NCBI GenBank assembly: GCA_947476255.1
Contig: CANJPY010000029.1
Span: 1 to 49,756 of the forward strand
Length of the DNA: 49,756 bases
From: Chthoniobacteraceae bacterium
GTDB taxonomy: Bacteria > Verrucomicrobiota > Verrucomicrobiia > Chthoniobacterales > Chthoniobacteraceae
Direction: 5' to 3'
The first letter of the stretch is position 1; each line of letters opens with the position of its first letter. Below, piece by piece: positions 37,111-45,602 of the stretch. Below the pieces are notes generated by a model. It saw only the letters and a program-made list of their open reading frames with translations. It had not been told where the DNA came from and searched no databases. The position numbers and the translations under genes are program-made.

Positions 37111-39456
37111 CTAGCGGACTAGCACCCAGTGAACCCGGGCGTTTTCCGGTGCGGGTTTTTCAAACGACACGGTGAAGCCCTTCTCGGTCTGTTCCGTGAT
37201 GGCGCGGTTGGAGAACCAGGTGTGCTCGAGAACCAGGGCGTATTCGGCGTCGGGTTCCGCTTGGGGAAACTCCACATGGAGTTGTGTGAAGCCCTTTTGC
37301 ACAGGGATGTTTTTCCCGCGCAGGTTGCGCGCCGCCTTTTCCTCCCCGGAGATGCCCTTGGTGAGCAAGGAACCGCTCAGGCGCGCGTCACCGCCTTGAA
37401 AATGAAGGTCTCCGTTTTCCTTGGATACCTTCAGGGTGGCCTCGCTTACAGGCTTTCCAATTTCCCTGGGACCGTAGAGCCACTTGATGGGCTGTTCGTT
37501 GTTGGGCTGTTGGAAGAGGATGGCCGCGTTGGTGAAATCGGCTTTCCAGTTGAGACCCACCTCGGCCGCGCTGTCTACGTACACCACGTTTTCCCAGGCT
37601 GGCCGTTGGCGCGCTGTCTTCTCAAGAGCTTCGAGTTTTGCGGGACCGCCACGCACCCACATGGCGGCGAAGCGGGGATCGGCTCCGCCGTTGTTGAGAT
37701 CCAGGACGGGAGTGGGGAAGGCGCTGGGAACGTTGTCGTACATCCACATCCGGAAGGGGAGCGGCTTGAATGGATCGGGGCCGATGGCCTGCTCGATGGG
37801 GTCGCCCTGGGCGAAGTCGAGCGCCCCGTTCATTTGAGGGTAGGGGGCGAGGCCGAGTGTGCGCTGGGAGGGTTCCTTTTTTTGGGGAATGGCCCGGCTC
37901 ACATCGCTCACATACGCGCCCGGCGCGATCACATACCCGAGCGGGCGCAGATGCCCGTCCCAAGAATAGTTTTCCATCCGGTACAGCGTGGGGCTGCCCA
38001 TGGATTTTGCGCCCCACCAAAAGCGCTGGATGGTGAGATCCTTGGTGCCGTCCGGGTTGATCTTCAAACCGTCGATTTGATACCAGCGGATTTTGTCGGT
38101 GGGGCCGCTTCGGCCCATGATACGCTCCGAAGGCTCGGAAATGCCGATCCAGCGGCCCACAATCGACGGGTCCCACGGACAGTCCTTGTCGCCGCGGATC
38201 AGACCGCCCATACGCAACGCCCCCTTTTCAATGGAGGTGGGGTAGGTCTTTCCCTCGAAGGGGTATTTGCCCGTGTCTGTGGTTTCCCAGTAGGACTCGG
38301 CGGGCACGACAACGATCTTGCCGGCGGTGATCCATTTGGCCGGGTTGAGGTTGATGAGCTGGCGGGAGGTGCCCAGCGTGTCCACGTTTTTTGCCGTCTT
38401 GGCCGAGAACTCCAGCGTGTTTTCCTTCCAGTCGACCTTCTCCACGGTGCCCGTGAAGTTGTTGGTTTCGTGTTCGGAATAGGCGCCGAAGATATTGCCG
38501 TTTTCGTCGCCCGCAGCCGAGTGGATGTTGCTCATGTACTTGAAGCGGGCGAAGTACATGTAGGTGTCGCCCAGAGCGTACTGTTTGCGGTTGAGCATGA
38601 CGTCGTAGGTCTGCTCGTCGCAATTGGCGGTCTGCTCCATCCAGATCACGCCTTCATTGTTTTTGTTGTGGAGGATGGCGTTGGTCTTGTGGTCGATGGA
38701 GGTGTCGGCGATGAAGTACGGCTTGCCCTTCTCCGTGTCGAAGCCCAGAGACTTGATGCACGCCCGTGTGACCCCGCCCGCGTAGCCGGGGCCGCCGTGG
38801 ATGTTCATAAACTGTCCCGCCCGAAGGCCCCGGATGGTACGCACGTAAAAACGGGCATCCACGCCCTTGGCCACCGGTTCATCCAGGTAGTCCAAGTAGC
38901 TGTTGGAGCCGTGGATCAGTTCGTTTTTGATGTTCAGCGCATAGTCCGTACTCCAGTGGGGGAGGCTTTCCTTCAAGGGCATCCGCAGAGAACGCTCGAT
39001 CTGCAACCCGCCGATGGAGGGCGCTTTGATCACGGTCCCGTTTTCGGCAATCTCGACTAGGGTGAGGCCCGGGCCGCCTCCCTTGGAGATCCACTTTTTG
39101 GTTTCGGCCGGAGCAGCGGGCGTCCGCTGGGAGGTTTGAGTGGTGTTGTCCGGCGAGTACAGGGCCGCCGCTGCGGAGGGCACCAGGAGCACCCCTCCGT
39201 GCGCGCCCATGGCTTCATAGGCTTTGGCGAACGCCGCCTTCACGTTCTCGGGCGTCTTCAGCGGCCCAAACTCGACCAGGGAGCGAACGGGCCCCGGTTG
39301 GGACTCTGGCAGAGCGAGGGGAGCGACACTTGCCCCGCCGCCGCCCTGTGCTGGTGGTGTGGCCTGTGCCTGAACGGGGACTGCTGTCGAAAGCTGGGTC
39401 AAAAAAACCAGCGCACAGAGGGGCGCCGGAACGAGGGACGGAAAAAGGCTTCTCAT
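37111..39456 (-). CDS. Large secreted protein of unknown function
   Basis: A 781-residue protein with a Sec signal (LCALVFLTQLSTAVPVQAQA). No family was recognised with confidence. Residues about 60–110 (TPENVKAAFAKAYEAMGAHGGVLLVPSAAAALY) resemble the opening of pectate-lyase-like beta-helix proteins, and the middle is rich in beta-strands with many Asn/Gly turns (FMNIHGGPGYAGGVTRACIK, SNIHSAAGDENGNIFGAYSE, WDGHLRPLGYVIAPGAYVSDV), in keeping with a polysaccharide lyase or surface protein. The third-position GC of this gene is high, which leaves an open antisense frame of 643 codons. No close partner gene is evident; the nearest same-strand genes are more than 150 bp away on both sides. Confidence 0.7.
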   Translation of the reverse strand: MRSLFPSLVPAPLCALVFLTQLSTAVPVQAQATPPAQGGGGASVAPLALPESQPGPVRSLVEFGPLKTPENVKAAFAKAYEAMGAHGGVLLVPSAAAALYSPDNTTQTSQRTPAAPAETKKWISKGGGPGLTLVEIAENGTVIKAPSIGGLQIERSLRMPLKESLPHWSTDYALNIKNELIHGSNSYLDYLDEPVAKGVDARFYVRTIRGLRAGQFMNIHGGPGYAGGVTRACIKSLGFDTEKGKPYFIADTSIDHKTNAILHNKNNEGVIWMEQTANCDEQTYDVMLNRKQYALGDTYMYFARFKYMSNIHSAAGDENGNIFGAYSEHETNNFTGTVEKVDWKENTLEFSAKTAKNVDTLGTSRQLINLNPAKWITAGKIVVVPAESYWETTDTGKYPFEGKTYPTSIEKGALRMGGLIRGDKDCPWDPSIVGRWIGISEPSERIMGRSGPTDKIRWYQIDGLKINPDGTKDLTIQRFWWGAKSMGSPTLYRMENYSWDGHLRPLGYVIAPGAYVSDVSRAIPQKKEPSQRTLGLAPYPQMNGALDFAQGDPIEQAIGPDPFKPLPFRMWMYDNVPSAFPTPVLDLNNGGADPRFAAMWVRGGPAKLEALEKTARQRPAWENVVYVDSAAEVGLNWKADFTNAAILFQQPNNEQPIKWLYGPREIGKPVSEATLKVSKENGDLHFQGGDARLSGSLLTKGISGEEKAARNLRGKNIPVQKGFTQLHVEFPQAEPDAEYALVLEHTWFSNRAITEQTEKGFTVSFEKPAPENARVHWVLVR

Positions 39457-39638
39457 GGGGTGTTAAAGGAGGGGGGGATTGCAGATGAAACAACCAGGGT
39501 ATTGGGACGCTAGAATGTTCGCGACACTAAAGTCGGGAAACGCCCCCCCGGAGTCCGAGTCCGGTCTTTCTGTGGAGTGGGGGCGTGCGCTCTCTGGGAA
39601 AAAAAGAGCGGTTTTCTTAAAAACTTGTTATCAGGGAG

Positions 39639-40787
39639 TTAAGGAACCATCCGAATGCACGACGGGCGGGGCATTGGCGTTGGTGTGCCGGCGCTTTTGA
39701 GTTTGCCGCTGGAGGGGTCTATCGAAAATACGGCGACATTGTCACCAGCCATGTTGGCGCAAAGGAGCCATTTGCCTTCAGGTGTGACCAGCAGGTTTTG
39801 AGGCCCTTTTCCCAAGCTGGGCTCTATGCCTTCGCGGAGCAAAGCCCCATCGGCTCCGACCCGAAAGATGACCACGCTATCGTGGCCTCGGTTCGTCCCG
39901 TACAGAAACGTTTCGTCGGCCCCCAGCTTCAAGTCTGCACAAAAACTTTTGCCTGCGAAGTCATCCGGCAAAGTCGAAATCGTTTGGTTGAGCGTGAGCA
40001 CACCCGTGTCGGGATCGTAACGGAAAAAACTCACTGTGTTATTAAGCTCGTTAATCACGTAAACGCGGTTCCCAGCCTTGTTAAAAATAAGGTGTCTGGG
40101 GCCTGAGCCTGCGGGGAGTTTGGCCTCGCGCTGCGCTTCGTTCGGGGTCAAACGCGCCGTCGCAGCATCCAGTTTGTAGATGAAAATCTTGTCGGCTCCG
40201 AGGTCTGCCGAAAGTGCGAAGCGATTGTCGGGACTCACTACAATACAATGAGCATTGGGCTGTTTAGGCTTCTGCTTGGATGTGTCTGCGGCAGCGGGCA
40301 ATGGGTCTACTTCATGCTGAAAAACGGACGTCGCACTGTGCAGCGTGCCGTCCTCGGAGGCGAAAAGAGACGCTACCGTTCCGGAGGAATAGTTGGCCGC
40401 TAGCACGGAATGTCCGGTGGCATCGACGGTCACATAGCAGGTTGCTCGTCCGTGCGAAGACTCCTGGTTGAGTGAGCGCAGCTTCCCGCTTCTTCCTTCC
40501 AGCGCATACGAGGAAATGTGCTCGTTTTCCTTGCCTCCGAATTGTTTGGAGTATGTGGCGTACAAAAAGCGGTTATCCTTGGAAACGGCTAGGAAGAAGG
40601 GATTGCTCACTTCTGTGTTTCTTGCGATTTCCTCGAGGGAGCCGTTCGTCGGATCGAATTTAAAGGAATGAATGGCACCCTTTTCACCGGGGGCGAAAGC
40701 AGAGATAAAAAGCAGCGGAAGATCGGCAAGGGCAGCGCTGCTGGCTGTGAGGCAAACGAGGAGGGGAAGGAGGAAACGCATTTTCAT
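39639..40787 (-). CDS. Secreted lactonase-family seven-bladed propeller (6-phosphogluconolactonase-like)
   Basis: A 382-residue protein with a Sec signal (MKMRFLLPLLVCLTASSAALA). It matches the Lac_cyc/Pgl propeller family (PF10282): FDPTNGSLEEIARN, NPFFLAVSKDNRFLYATY, GKLRSLNQESSHGRATCYVTV, LAANYSSGTVASL, NAHCIVVSPDNRFALSADLGADKIFIYKLD, GSGPRHLIFNKAGNRVYVINELNNTVSFF, FCADLKLGADETFLYGTNRGHDSVVIF, GKGPQNLLVTPEGKWLLCANMAGDNVAVF. Cytoplasmic relatives hydrolyse 6-phosphogluconolactone; this exported one more likely acts on another sugar lactone or is a binding protein. ATG at 40787 or 40781 may be the start. Confidence 0.88.
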   Translation of the reverse strand: MKMRFLLPLLVCLTASSAALADLPLLFISAFAPGEKGAIHSFKFDPTNGSLEEIARNTEVSNPFFLAVSKDNRFLYATYSKQFGGKENEHISSYALEGRSGKLRSLNQESSHGRATCYVTVDATGHSVLAANYSSGTVASLFASEDGTLHSATSVFQHEVDPLPAAADTSKQKPKQPNAHCIVVSPDNRFALSADLGADKIFIYKLDAATARLTPNEAQREAKLPAGSGPRHLIFNKAGNRVYVINELNNTVSFFRYDPDTGVLTLNQTISTLPDDFAGKSFCADLKLGADETFLYGTNRGHDSVVIFRVGADGALLREGIEPSLGKGPQNLLVTPEGKWLLCANMAGDNVAVFSIDPSSGKLKSAGTPTPMPRPSCIRMVP

Positions 40788-41079
40788 TTGGAGCTAAGGG
40801 GGTGACAAATTGATGCTCGGGGACTGTGCCTGATGCGGTTGGGGCCTGCAATGTCGGCTTTGTTGAAAAAACGAGGTGCTGGCCACATGGGTCGGGGAGC
40901 ACGTGGCGTTTGTTGTAGCCTGACGCGCCGGAGGGTGGATCGCGGGTTTGCAGGGGGTGCTTGCCCAGTCGGTGCTGAGACCAAGGGATGTCATAATGGG
41001 GGATCACAGCCTGTTTTTGAAGATACGAAACTTGGCCTAAGCTTTGCGCTTAATCGGGGTCAGTTCTAAGAATTCTTCC

Positions 41080-43767
41080 ATGTCCGGTCCCTTCAAAAAC
41101 AGAACTCTTCCAAGCGCTCCCCTCCGCAATCGAGCGGGCTGTGGATACGGAAAGTGGCTGAATCGGATTTCTTGTGCCCTTGTACTTGTGTTTGGGGGGC
41201 CTTCCTCGTTTTTGGCAGCCGACAGTCAGCAGAACCCAGTCACGTTGGAGGCCGCCAGGGAGCAGGGCCGCACGCGGTCTAGATTTTTGAAAGAAACGCA
41301 GGATACGCCGAAAACAGGAGAGGCCATGCCAGTGGCGAACACTGCTGCCTTTGAAAACTCGGTGGCGCCTCTCTTAAACAAGAGCTGTTTAGCCTGTCAT
41401 GGCCCCAAGAAATCCGAGGGCAGACTACGCGTCGACCAATTGAATCCAGACCTGTTAAACGGTCCTGATGTGGAGCGGTGGCGCGAGGTCTACAACGCTT
41501 TAAGCAAGTTGGAGATGCCGCCCGAAGACAAACCCGAATATGCGCTCGCTGATGCGGCTCGCGGCCACATTGTGGATTGGCTCGGAGGGGAATTAAACAA
41601 GGCGTCTGTGGCTCGGCGCAACAGCAAGGAATATTCGTCTTTCCGCCGGCTCACCAAGTACGAGTACAACTACGCCCTGCAGGACTTGCTCGGCCTGCCG
41701 TACGCCCTCGCGCACAAGCTGCCACCGGAAACCGCCTCAAAAGAGGGTTTCAAAAACAGCTCGGAATTGTTGCAGATGTCCGCGATGCAGTTCGAGGCGT
41801 ATCGGGAGCTTGGCTTGAAGGCGCTCAAGCGAGCCACTGTGAGTGGGGAGCGTCCTCAAGCGGTGACCTACAAGATTTCGATGCAGGAGCAAATGGACAA
41901 GGCGATGGCCGCAAAGGATGCCAAGCCTTTTGAAAAGACCGACGCGGCTTATAAAAAGCACAGGAATCAGCAGCATTTACTCAGTCTGGAGAGCGGCAAG
42001 GGCATTCTCTTCCCAGTTGGCAATGCGACGCCTTGGTCGGGGGCTGCGGCGGAAGGGACGCCGGCTGTTTCCCCGGTCAGGGTGGTTCTGCCGCGGTCCA
42101 CGGAACTCAAACTGGATTTGGATCGCTTTCTGCCCGACGAAGGCACGATGCGTGTGCGCATTCGCGCGGGGCGTTCGAGCACGAAGCCCGACGAGTACGC
42201 GAGCCTGCGCTTGGTTTTCAGCGCGCACACCAGCAACAACGCCAACTTCTCACAGGTGGTCAGTGAGCGTGACCTTGCCGTGACGGGCGATGCCGACAAT
42301 CCTCAGTTTATCGATTTCGAGATCCAACTGGGCGACATTCAGCGCAACCCGTTCCGGAAACTCACCACCACCTTTCCAAGACGAAATGAGTTTCTGCATA
42401 TTCAAAATATCTCAAATGCTCCCGGTGGGGAAGACAGTCTGAATGTACTGATCGACTACGTCGAAATCAGTGCCCCGTTTTATGAGCAGTGGCCGCCGAA
42501 AACGCATACGGACATCTTTTTTGCGAGCGCGCAGAAAGGGGACGAAGAGACCTACGGCCGCGAAGTGTTGAATCGCTTTTTGCGTAGAGTCTGGCGTCGG
42601 CCTGTGAGCGCTCGGGAAGTGGACCAGTTCATGACCTTGTTTGGAAAGTCCCGGCCCGGATTCCCCACTTTTGAAGAGGCGATGCTGGATGTATTGGCCA
42701 CTGCGCTGGCGACTCCGGAGTTTCTGTACCTGACTCAAAGGGTGCCGACCGACGAGGCCAAAGCCGCCTCAAAAATCAGCGAGCTGGAGTTGGCCAGCCG
42801 TCTCTCGGTGTTTCTGTGGTCCAGTATTCCTGATGAAGAACTCTTGAAACTCGCGGAGGACGGAAAGCTCAGGAAGCCGGAAGTCTTGGGCGCACAAGTC
42901 AGGCGCATGCTCGCTGACCCGCGTGCGAAACGGTTCGCGGAGAACTTTGTCCAACAGTGGTTGGGCCTGGACCGTCTGGACAGTGTCACGCATATCACCG
43001 ACAGGTCATTGCGGGAGGCAATGCAGGACGAGCCTGTCGCCTTCTTCAGGGATGTGCTGATGAATAATTGCAGCATCATGGACTTTGTTCATTCTGATTA
43101 CGCCATGGTTAATGAGCGCTTGGCGGGACACTACAAGATTCCGACGGTGTACGGCCCGCATTTCCGCAGAGTGCCGATCGCGCTCCAAATCAATCGCGGC
43201 GGCATTCTGACGACGGCTGCGATGTTTGCCATGAATTCCGATGGCAAGGATTCTCATCCCGTGAAACGCGGGGTCTGGATGCTGGAACGCATCCTCCAAG
43301 ATCCACCGCCGCCGCCGCCGCCGAATGTGCCTGAAGTGGACCTGACGGACCCAGAGATTTTGAAAATGACTTTGAAGGAACGCATTGTCGATCATCGGAA
43401 CAAGGCGGCCTGCTTGTCGTGTCACTCAAAAATCGACCCGTGGGGAATCGCCTTTGAAAACTACGACGCCCTTGGGGCCTACCGGACACGCATCAAGGAG
43501 CAACCGGTTGATGCCACTTCAGAGCTGTTCAACCGGCAGACGCTGTCTGGGATTGATGGGCTCAAGCGCTATTTGCTTACGGACCGACAGGATCAACTGG
43601 CGCGGGCGATGGTGCACAAACTGACGGCGTATGCACTGGGCAGACCACTGGCTTTTGGGGACCGCGCTGAGATTGACAGCTTGACTAGGCAGTTGAGGCA
43701 ACAGCAAGATGGGTTGGGTGATTTGATTCAGTTGATAATCAACAGCAATATCTTCAATTCCAGATGA
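41080..43767 (+). CDS. DUF1592/DUF1588 cytochrome-domain protein (module 2)
   Basis: About 895 residues from ATG 41080 (the frame is open from a TTG at 41044). A basic stretch and a hydrophobic segment (RISCALVLVFGGPSSFLAA) form the export signal. Domain order equals that of the module-1 protein: a haem motif CLACHGPKKSEGRLRVDQL near residue 105, DUF1587 (FRRLTKYEYNYALQDLLGL), a beta-rich region, DUF1592 (ELASRLSVFLWSSIPDEEL), DUF1588 (SHPVKRGVWMLERILQ, a seven-Pro run, CLSCHSKIDPWGIAFENYD) and DUF1585 at the end (ALGRPLAFGDRAEIDS). The two copies have diverged strongly and face opposite directions, so they are not a recent duplication. Function inferred: secreted electron-transfer partner of the DUF1552 protein. 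Confidence 0.92.
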   Translation: MSGPFKNRTLPSAPLRNRAGCGYGKWLNRISCALVLVFGGPSSFLAADSQQNPVTLEAAREQGRTRSRFLKETQDTPKTGEAMPVANTAAFENSVAPLLNKSCLACHGPKKSEGRLRVDQLNPDLLNGPDVERWREVYNALSKLEMPPEDKPEYALADAARGHIVDWLGGELNKASVARRNSKEYSSFRRLTKYEYNYALQDLLGLPYALAHKLPPETASKEGFKNSSELLQMSAMQFEAYRELGLKALKRATVSGERPQAVTYKISMQEQMDKAMAAKDAKPFEKTDAAYKKHRNQQHLLSLESGKGILFPVGNATPWSGAAAEGTPAVSPVRVVLPRSTELKLDLDRFLPDEGTMRVRIRAGRSSTKPDEYASLRLVFSAHTSNNANFSQVVSERDLAVTGDADNPQFIDFEIQLGDIQRNPFRKLTTTFPRRNEFLHIQNISNAPGGEDSLNVLIDYVEISAPFYEQWPPKTHTDIFFASAQKGDEETYGREVLNRFLRRVWRRPVSAREVDQFMTLFGKSRPGFPTFEEAMLDVLATALATPEFLYLTQRVPTDEAKAASKISELELASRLSVFLWSSIPDEELLKLAEDGKLRKPEVLGAQVRRMLADPRAKRFAENFVQQWLGLDRLDSVTHITDRSLREAMQDEPVAFFRDVLMNNCSIMDFVHSDYAMVNERLAGHYKIPTVYGPHFRRVPIALQINRGGILTTAAMFAMNSDGKDSHPVKRGVWMLERILQDPPPPPPPNVPEVDLTDPEILKMTLKERIVDHRNKAACLSCHSKIDPWGIAFENYDALGAYRTRIKEQPVDATSELFNRQTLSGIDGLKRYLLTDRQDQLARAMVHKLTAYALGRPLAFGDRAEIDSLTRQLRQQQDGLGDLIQLIINSNIFNSR

Positions 43768-43929
43768 AAGAGAGAGTCTTGTTTGGCCCCTTAAACGCGA
43801 CTAGCCATTCTTTCGCGGCCGAAGTTGTGAGACTTCGAGCGTCAACACCTCGAGAGCCCTCAAAAAGGCGCTTAAATTCATCGCAGTCCGCTCAGTTCCA
43901 GTGGGACCTTGCGGCATTAGAAACACTCC

Positions 43930-45327
43930 ATGAATAACCAATCAGCTTTACTGAGCCGTAGAACATTTCTGCGGGGAACGGGTGTCGCACTGGCCCTGCC
44001 ATGGTTTGAAACATTCGCAAAAAGCGGCCGGGGTGTGGACGAGACGCCGAAACGGTTTGTGAGTATCTACCATCCTGATGGCGTCGGTTTGCCACTGAAG
44101 TCCGATCCGGCATGGAAAGACTGGAGCTGGTTTCCGCGGGGCGGAGAGAGGGATTTTGAATTAACCAAAGTGCTCGATGTGCTCGAACCACTCAGGGATA
44201 ATATTACGGTTTATTCTGGTCTGTCACATCCGGCAGCAAGGCAGGTGCACGGTCATTCAAATGCGGACCAGTATCTGACTGGCGCGCCCATAGGCGGGCA
44301 GGGGCCTTATCAAAATTCAATCTCGCTCGATCAGGTGTATGCGGAGCACGCGGGAGAATTCACCCGGCACGCGTCGCTGGTGATGTCTACCAACGGCGGC
44401 ATTGGGGGGCCGCGAGGCGCCCAGACTCAGTCGTTCAACCGGGAAGGGCGGCCTATGCCTGCGATGAATCGGCCCAGGGAGATCTTCGAAATGCTGTTTG
44501 TGACGAGCAGCAAGGACGCGGCGGCAAAGCTGGCGAGGAGCAAAAGTGCACTGGACTTTCTGATTGAAAATACGCGCTCGCTGGGGCGCCAACTCTCCAA
44601 GCACGATCAAGAAACTCTCAAGCAGTATCTGGACGCGGTGCGCGATACGGAATTGAAGCTGGAGAAGGCGCAACGGTGGATTGACAAGCCGGTTGTTGAA
44701 GTGGATGGGCGCAATCTGCATCTGGATGCCGAGCCCAAAGAGGCGCGCCTCTATTTTCAGACGATGTATGAATTGATATATCTGGCGTTTCTGAGTGATT
44801 CGACCCGCGCCGCGACGTTCCAGTTGGGCAGGGAAAACGGCGAAGGCCCCCACGACCTGCTCTCCTTGGCTGTTGGTCTTGGCGGTGCCCACGGTCTCAC
44901 CCACCAAGTTAAGAAGCCTGATGGATGGAAGAACTTGGGTACCTACAACCGTTATCAGGCCGAGGAATTCGGTCGTTTCGCACAACGCTTGAAGGATACT
45001 CCCGAGCCGACGGGAAGAGGGAATATGCTGGATAACACGCTTGCCCTGCATGGGTCTGCCTCCAGTAGCTTTCACCTTTCACGGAACTATCCGCTCATCT
45101 CCGCCGGTGGCAAGAACCTTGGTTTCAGCAACGGCCGGTATCTCAAATTCGGTAAAGGCAATGAAGAAAATCAGGCGGGTGCTGGGATCGACACGGATGC
45201 GGGCTGGAATGGCAAGATTGAAGTGGAAGAGCTTCCGCTCTCGAAGTTGTTCGTCACCATCCTGCAGAGGCTTGGCGTCGAGACGGATTCTTTCGGAGGA
45301 TACTCTGGGACGCTGAGTCGGGTTTAA
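43930..45327 (+). CDS. DUF1552 family Tat-exported protein (module 2)
   Basis: A 465-residue protein with a clear Tat signal (LLSRRTFLRGTGVALALPW). Family marks include FVSIYHPDGVGLPL, ITVYSGLSHPAARQVHGHSNADQYLTG, DFLIENTRSLGRQLSKHD, LKQYLDAVRDTELKLEKAQRW, SDSTRAATFQLGREN, NMLDNTLALHGSASSSFH, YPLISAGG and the end LQRLGVETDSFGGYSG. It starts 162 bp after the DUF1592 gene on the same strand and forms the second complete module in the window. It is clearly divergent from the copy at 31351–32727. The reaction is unknown. Confidence 0.9.
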   Translation: MNNQSALLSRRTFLRGTGVALALPWFETFAKSGRGVDETPKRFVSIYHPDGVGLPLKSDPAWKDWSWFPRGGERDFELTKVLDVLEPLRDNITVYSGLSHPAARQVHGHSNADQYLTGAPIGGQGPYQNSISLDQVYAEHAGEFTRHASLVMSTNGGIGGPRGAQTQSFNREGRPMPAMNRPREIFEMLFVTSSKDAAAKLARSKSALDFLIENTRSLGRQLSKHDQETLKQYLDAVRDTELKLEKAQRWIDKPVVEVDGRNLHLDAEPKEARLYFQTMYELIYLAFLSDSTRAATFQLGRENGEGPHDLLSLAVGLGGAHGLTHQVKKPDGWKNLGTYNRYQAEEFGRFAQRLKDTPEPTGRGNMLDNTLALHGSASSSFHLSRNYPLISAGGKNLGFSNGRYLKFGKGNEENQAGAGIDTDAGWNGKIEVEELPLSKLFVTILQRLGVETDSFGGYSGTLSRV

Positions 45328-45602
45328 GGCCATGGGAGGGAGTCGGCCGGATTTAAAGATAGCGCCCTCGAATCATTTGACGGCTCTAGATTTCGAGAAT
45401 TTGAGCAAATAGCTGAGTGCCAAGCTCTGAAATCGAGTCTCAGCTGAAATACATAACCCGAATCAGGGCAGTACGTACACTCTTGGGCTTCAGCGAGCTT
45501 TGAACGAGCGCAAAGCGCGGAGCTGACGGTTGCTTTACAACGAATGGCTGCAGGAGGCTTTTGAGGCCAGTGCTTTTTTGAGTATGCAGATGATTGCCTT
45601 GC

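Noticed and set aside
37129..39060. Plus-strand open frame of 643 codons opposite the 781-residue gene
   Set aside because: It has no recognisable domain, begins and ends without signals, and is rich in Gly, Val, His and Arg as expected for the reverse of a GC-rich gene. The minus-strand frame has a signal peptide and a full-length coding pattern.
39588..39620. Hairpin with CGCTCT and AGAGCG arms followed by GTTTTCTT on the plus strand
   Set aside because: It would terminate plus-strand transcription, but no plus-strand gene precedes it; both neighbouring genes are on the minus strand.
43300..43323. CCG trinucleotide run
   Set aside because: It encodes the Pro-rich loop normal for DUF1588 proteins (the module-1 copy also has a Pro run) and is not a separate repeat element.
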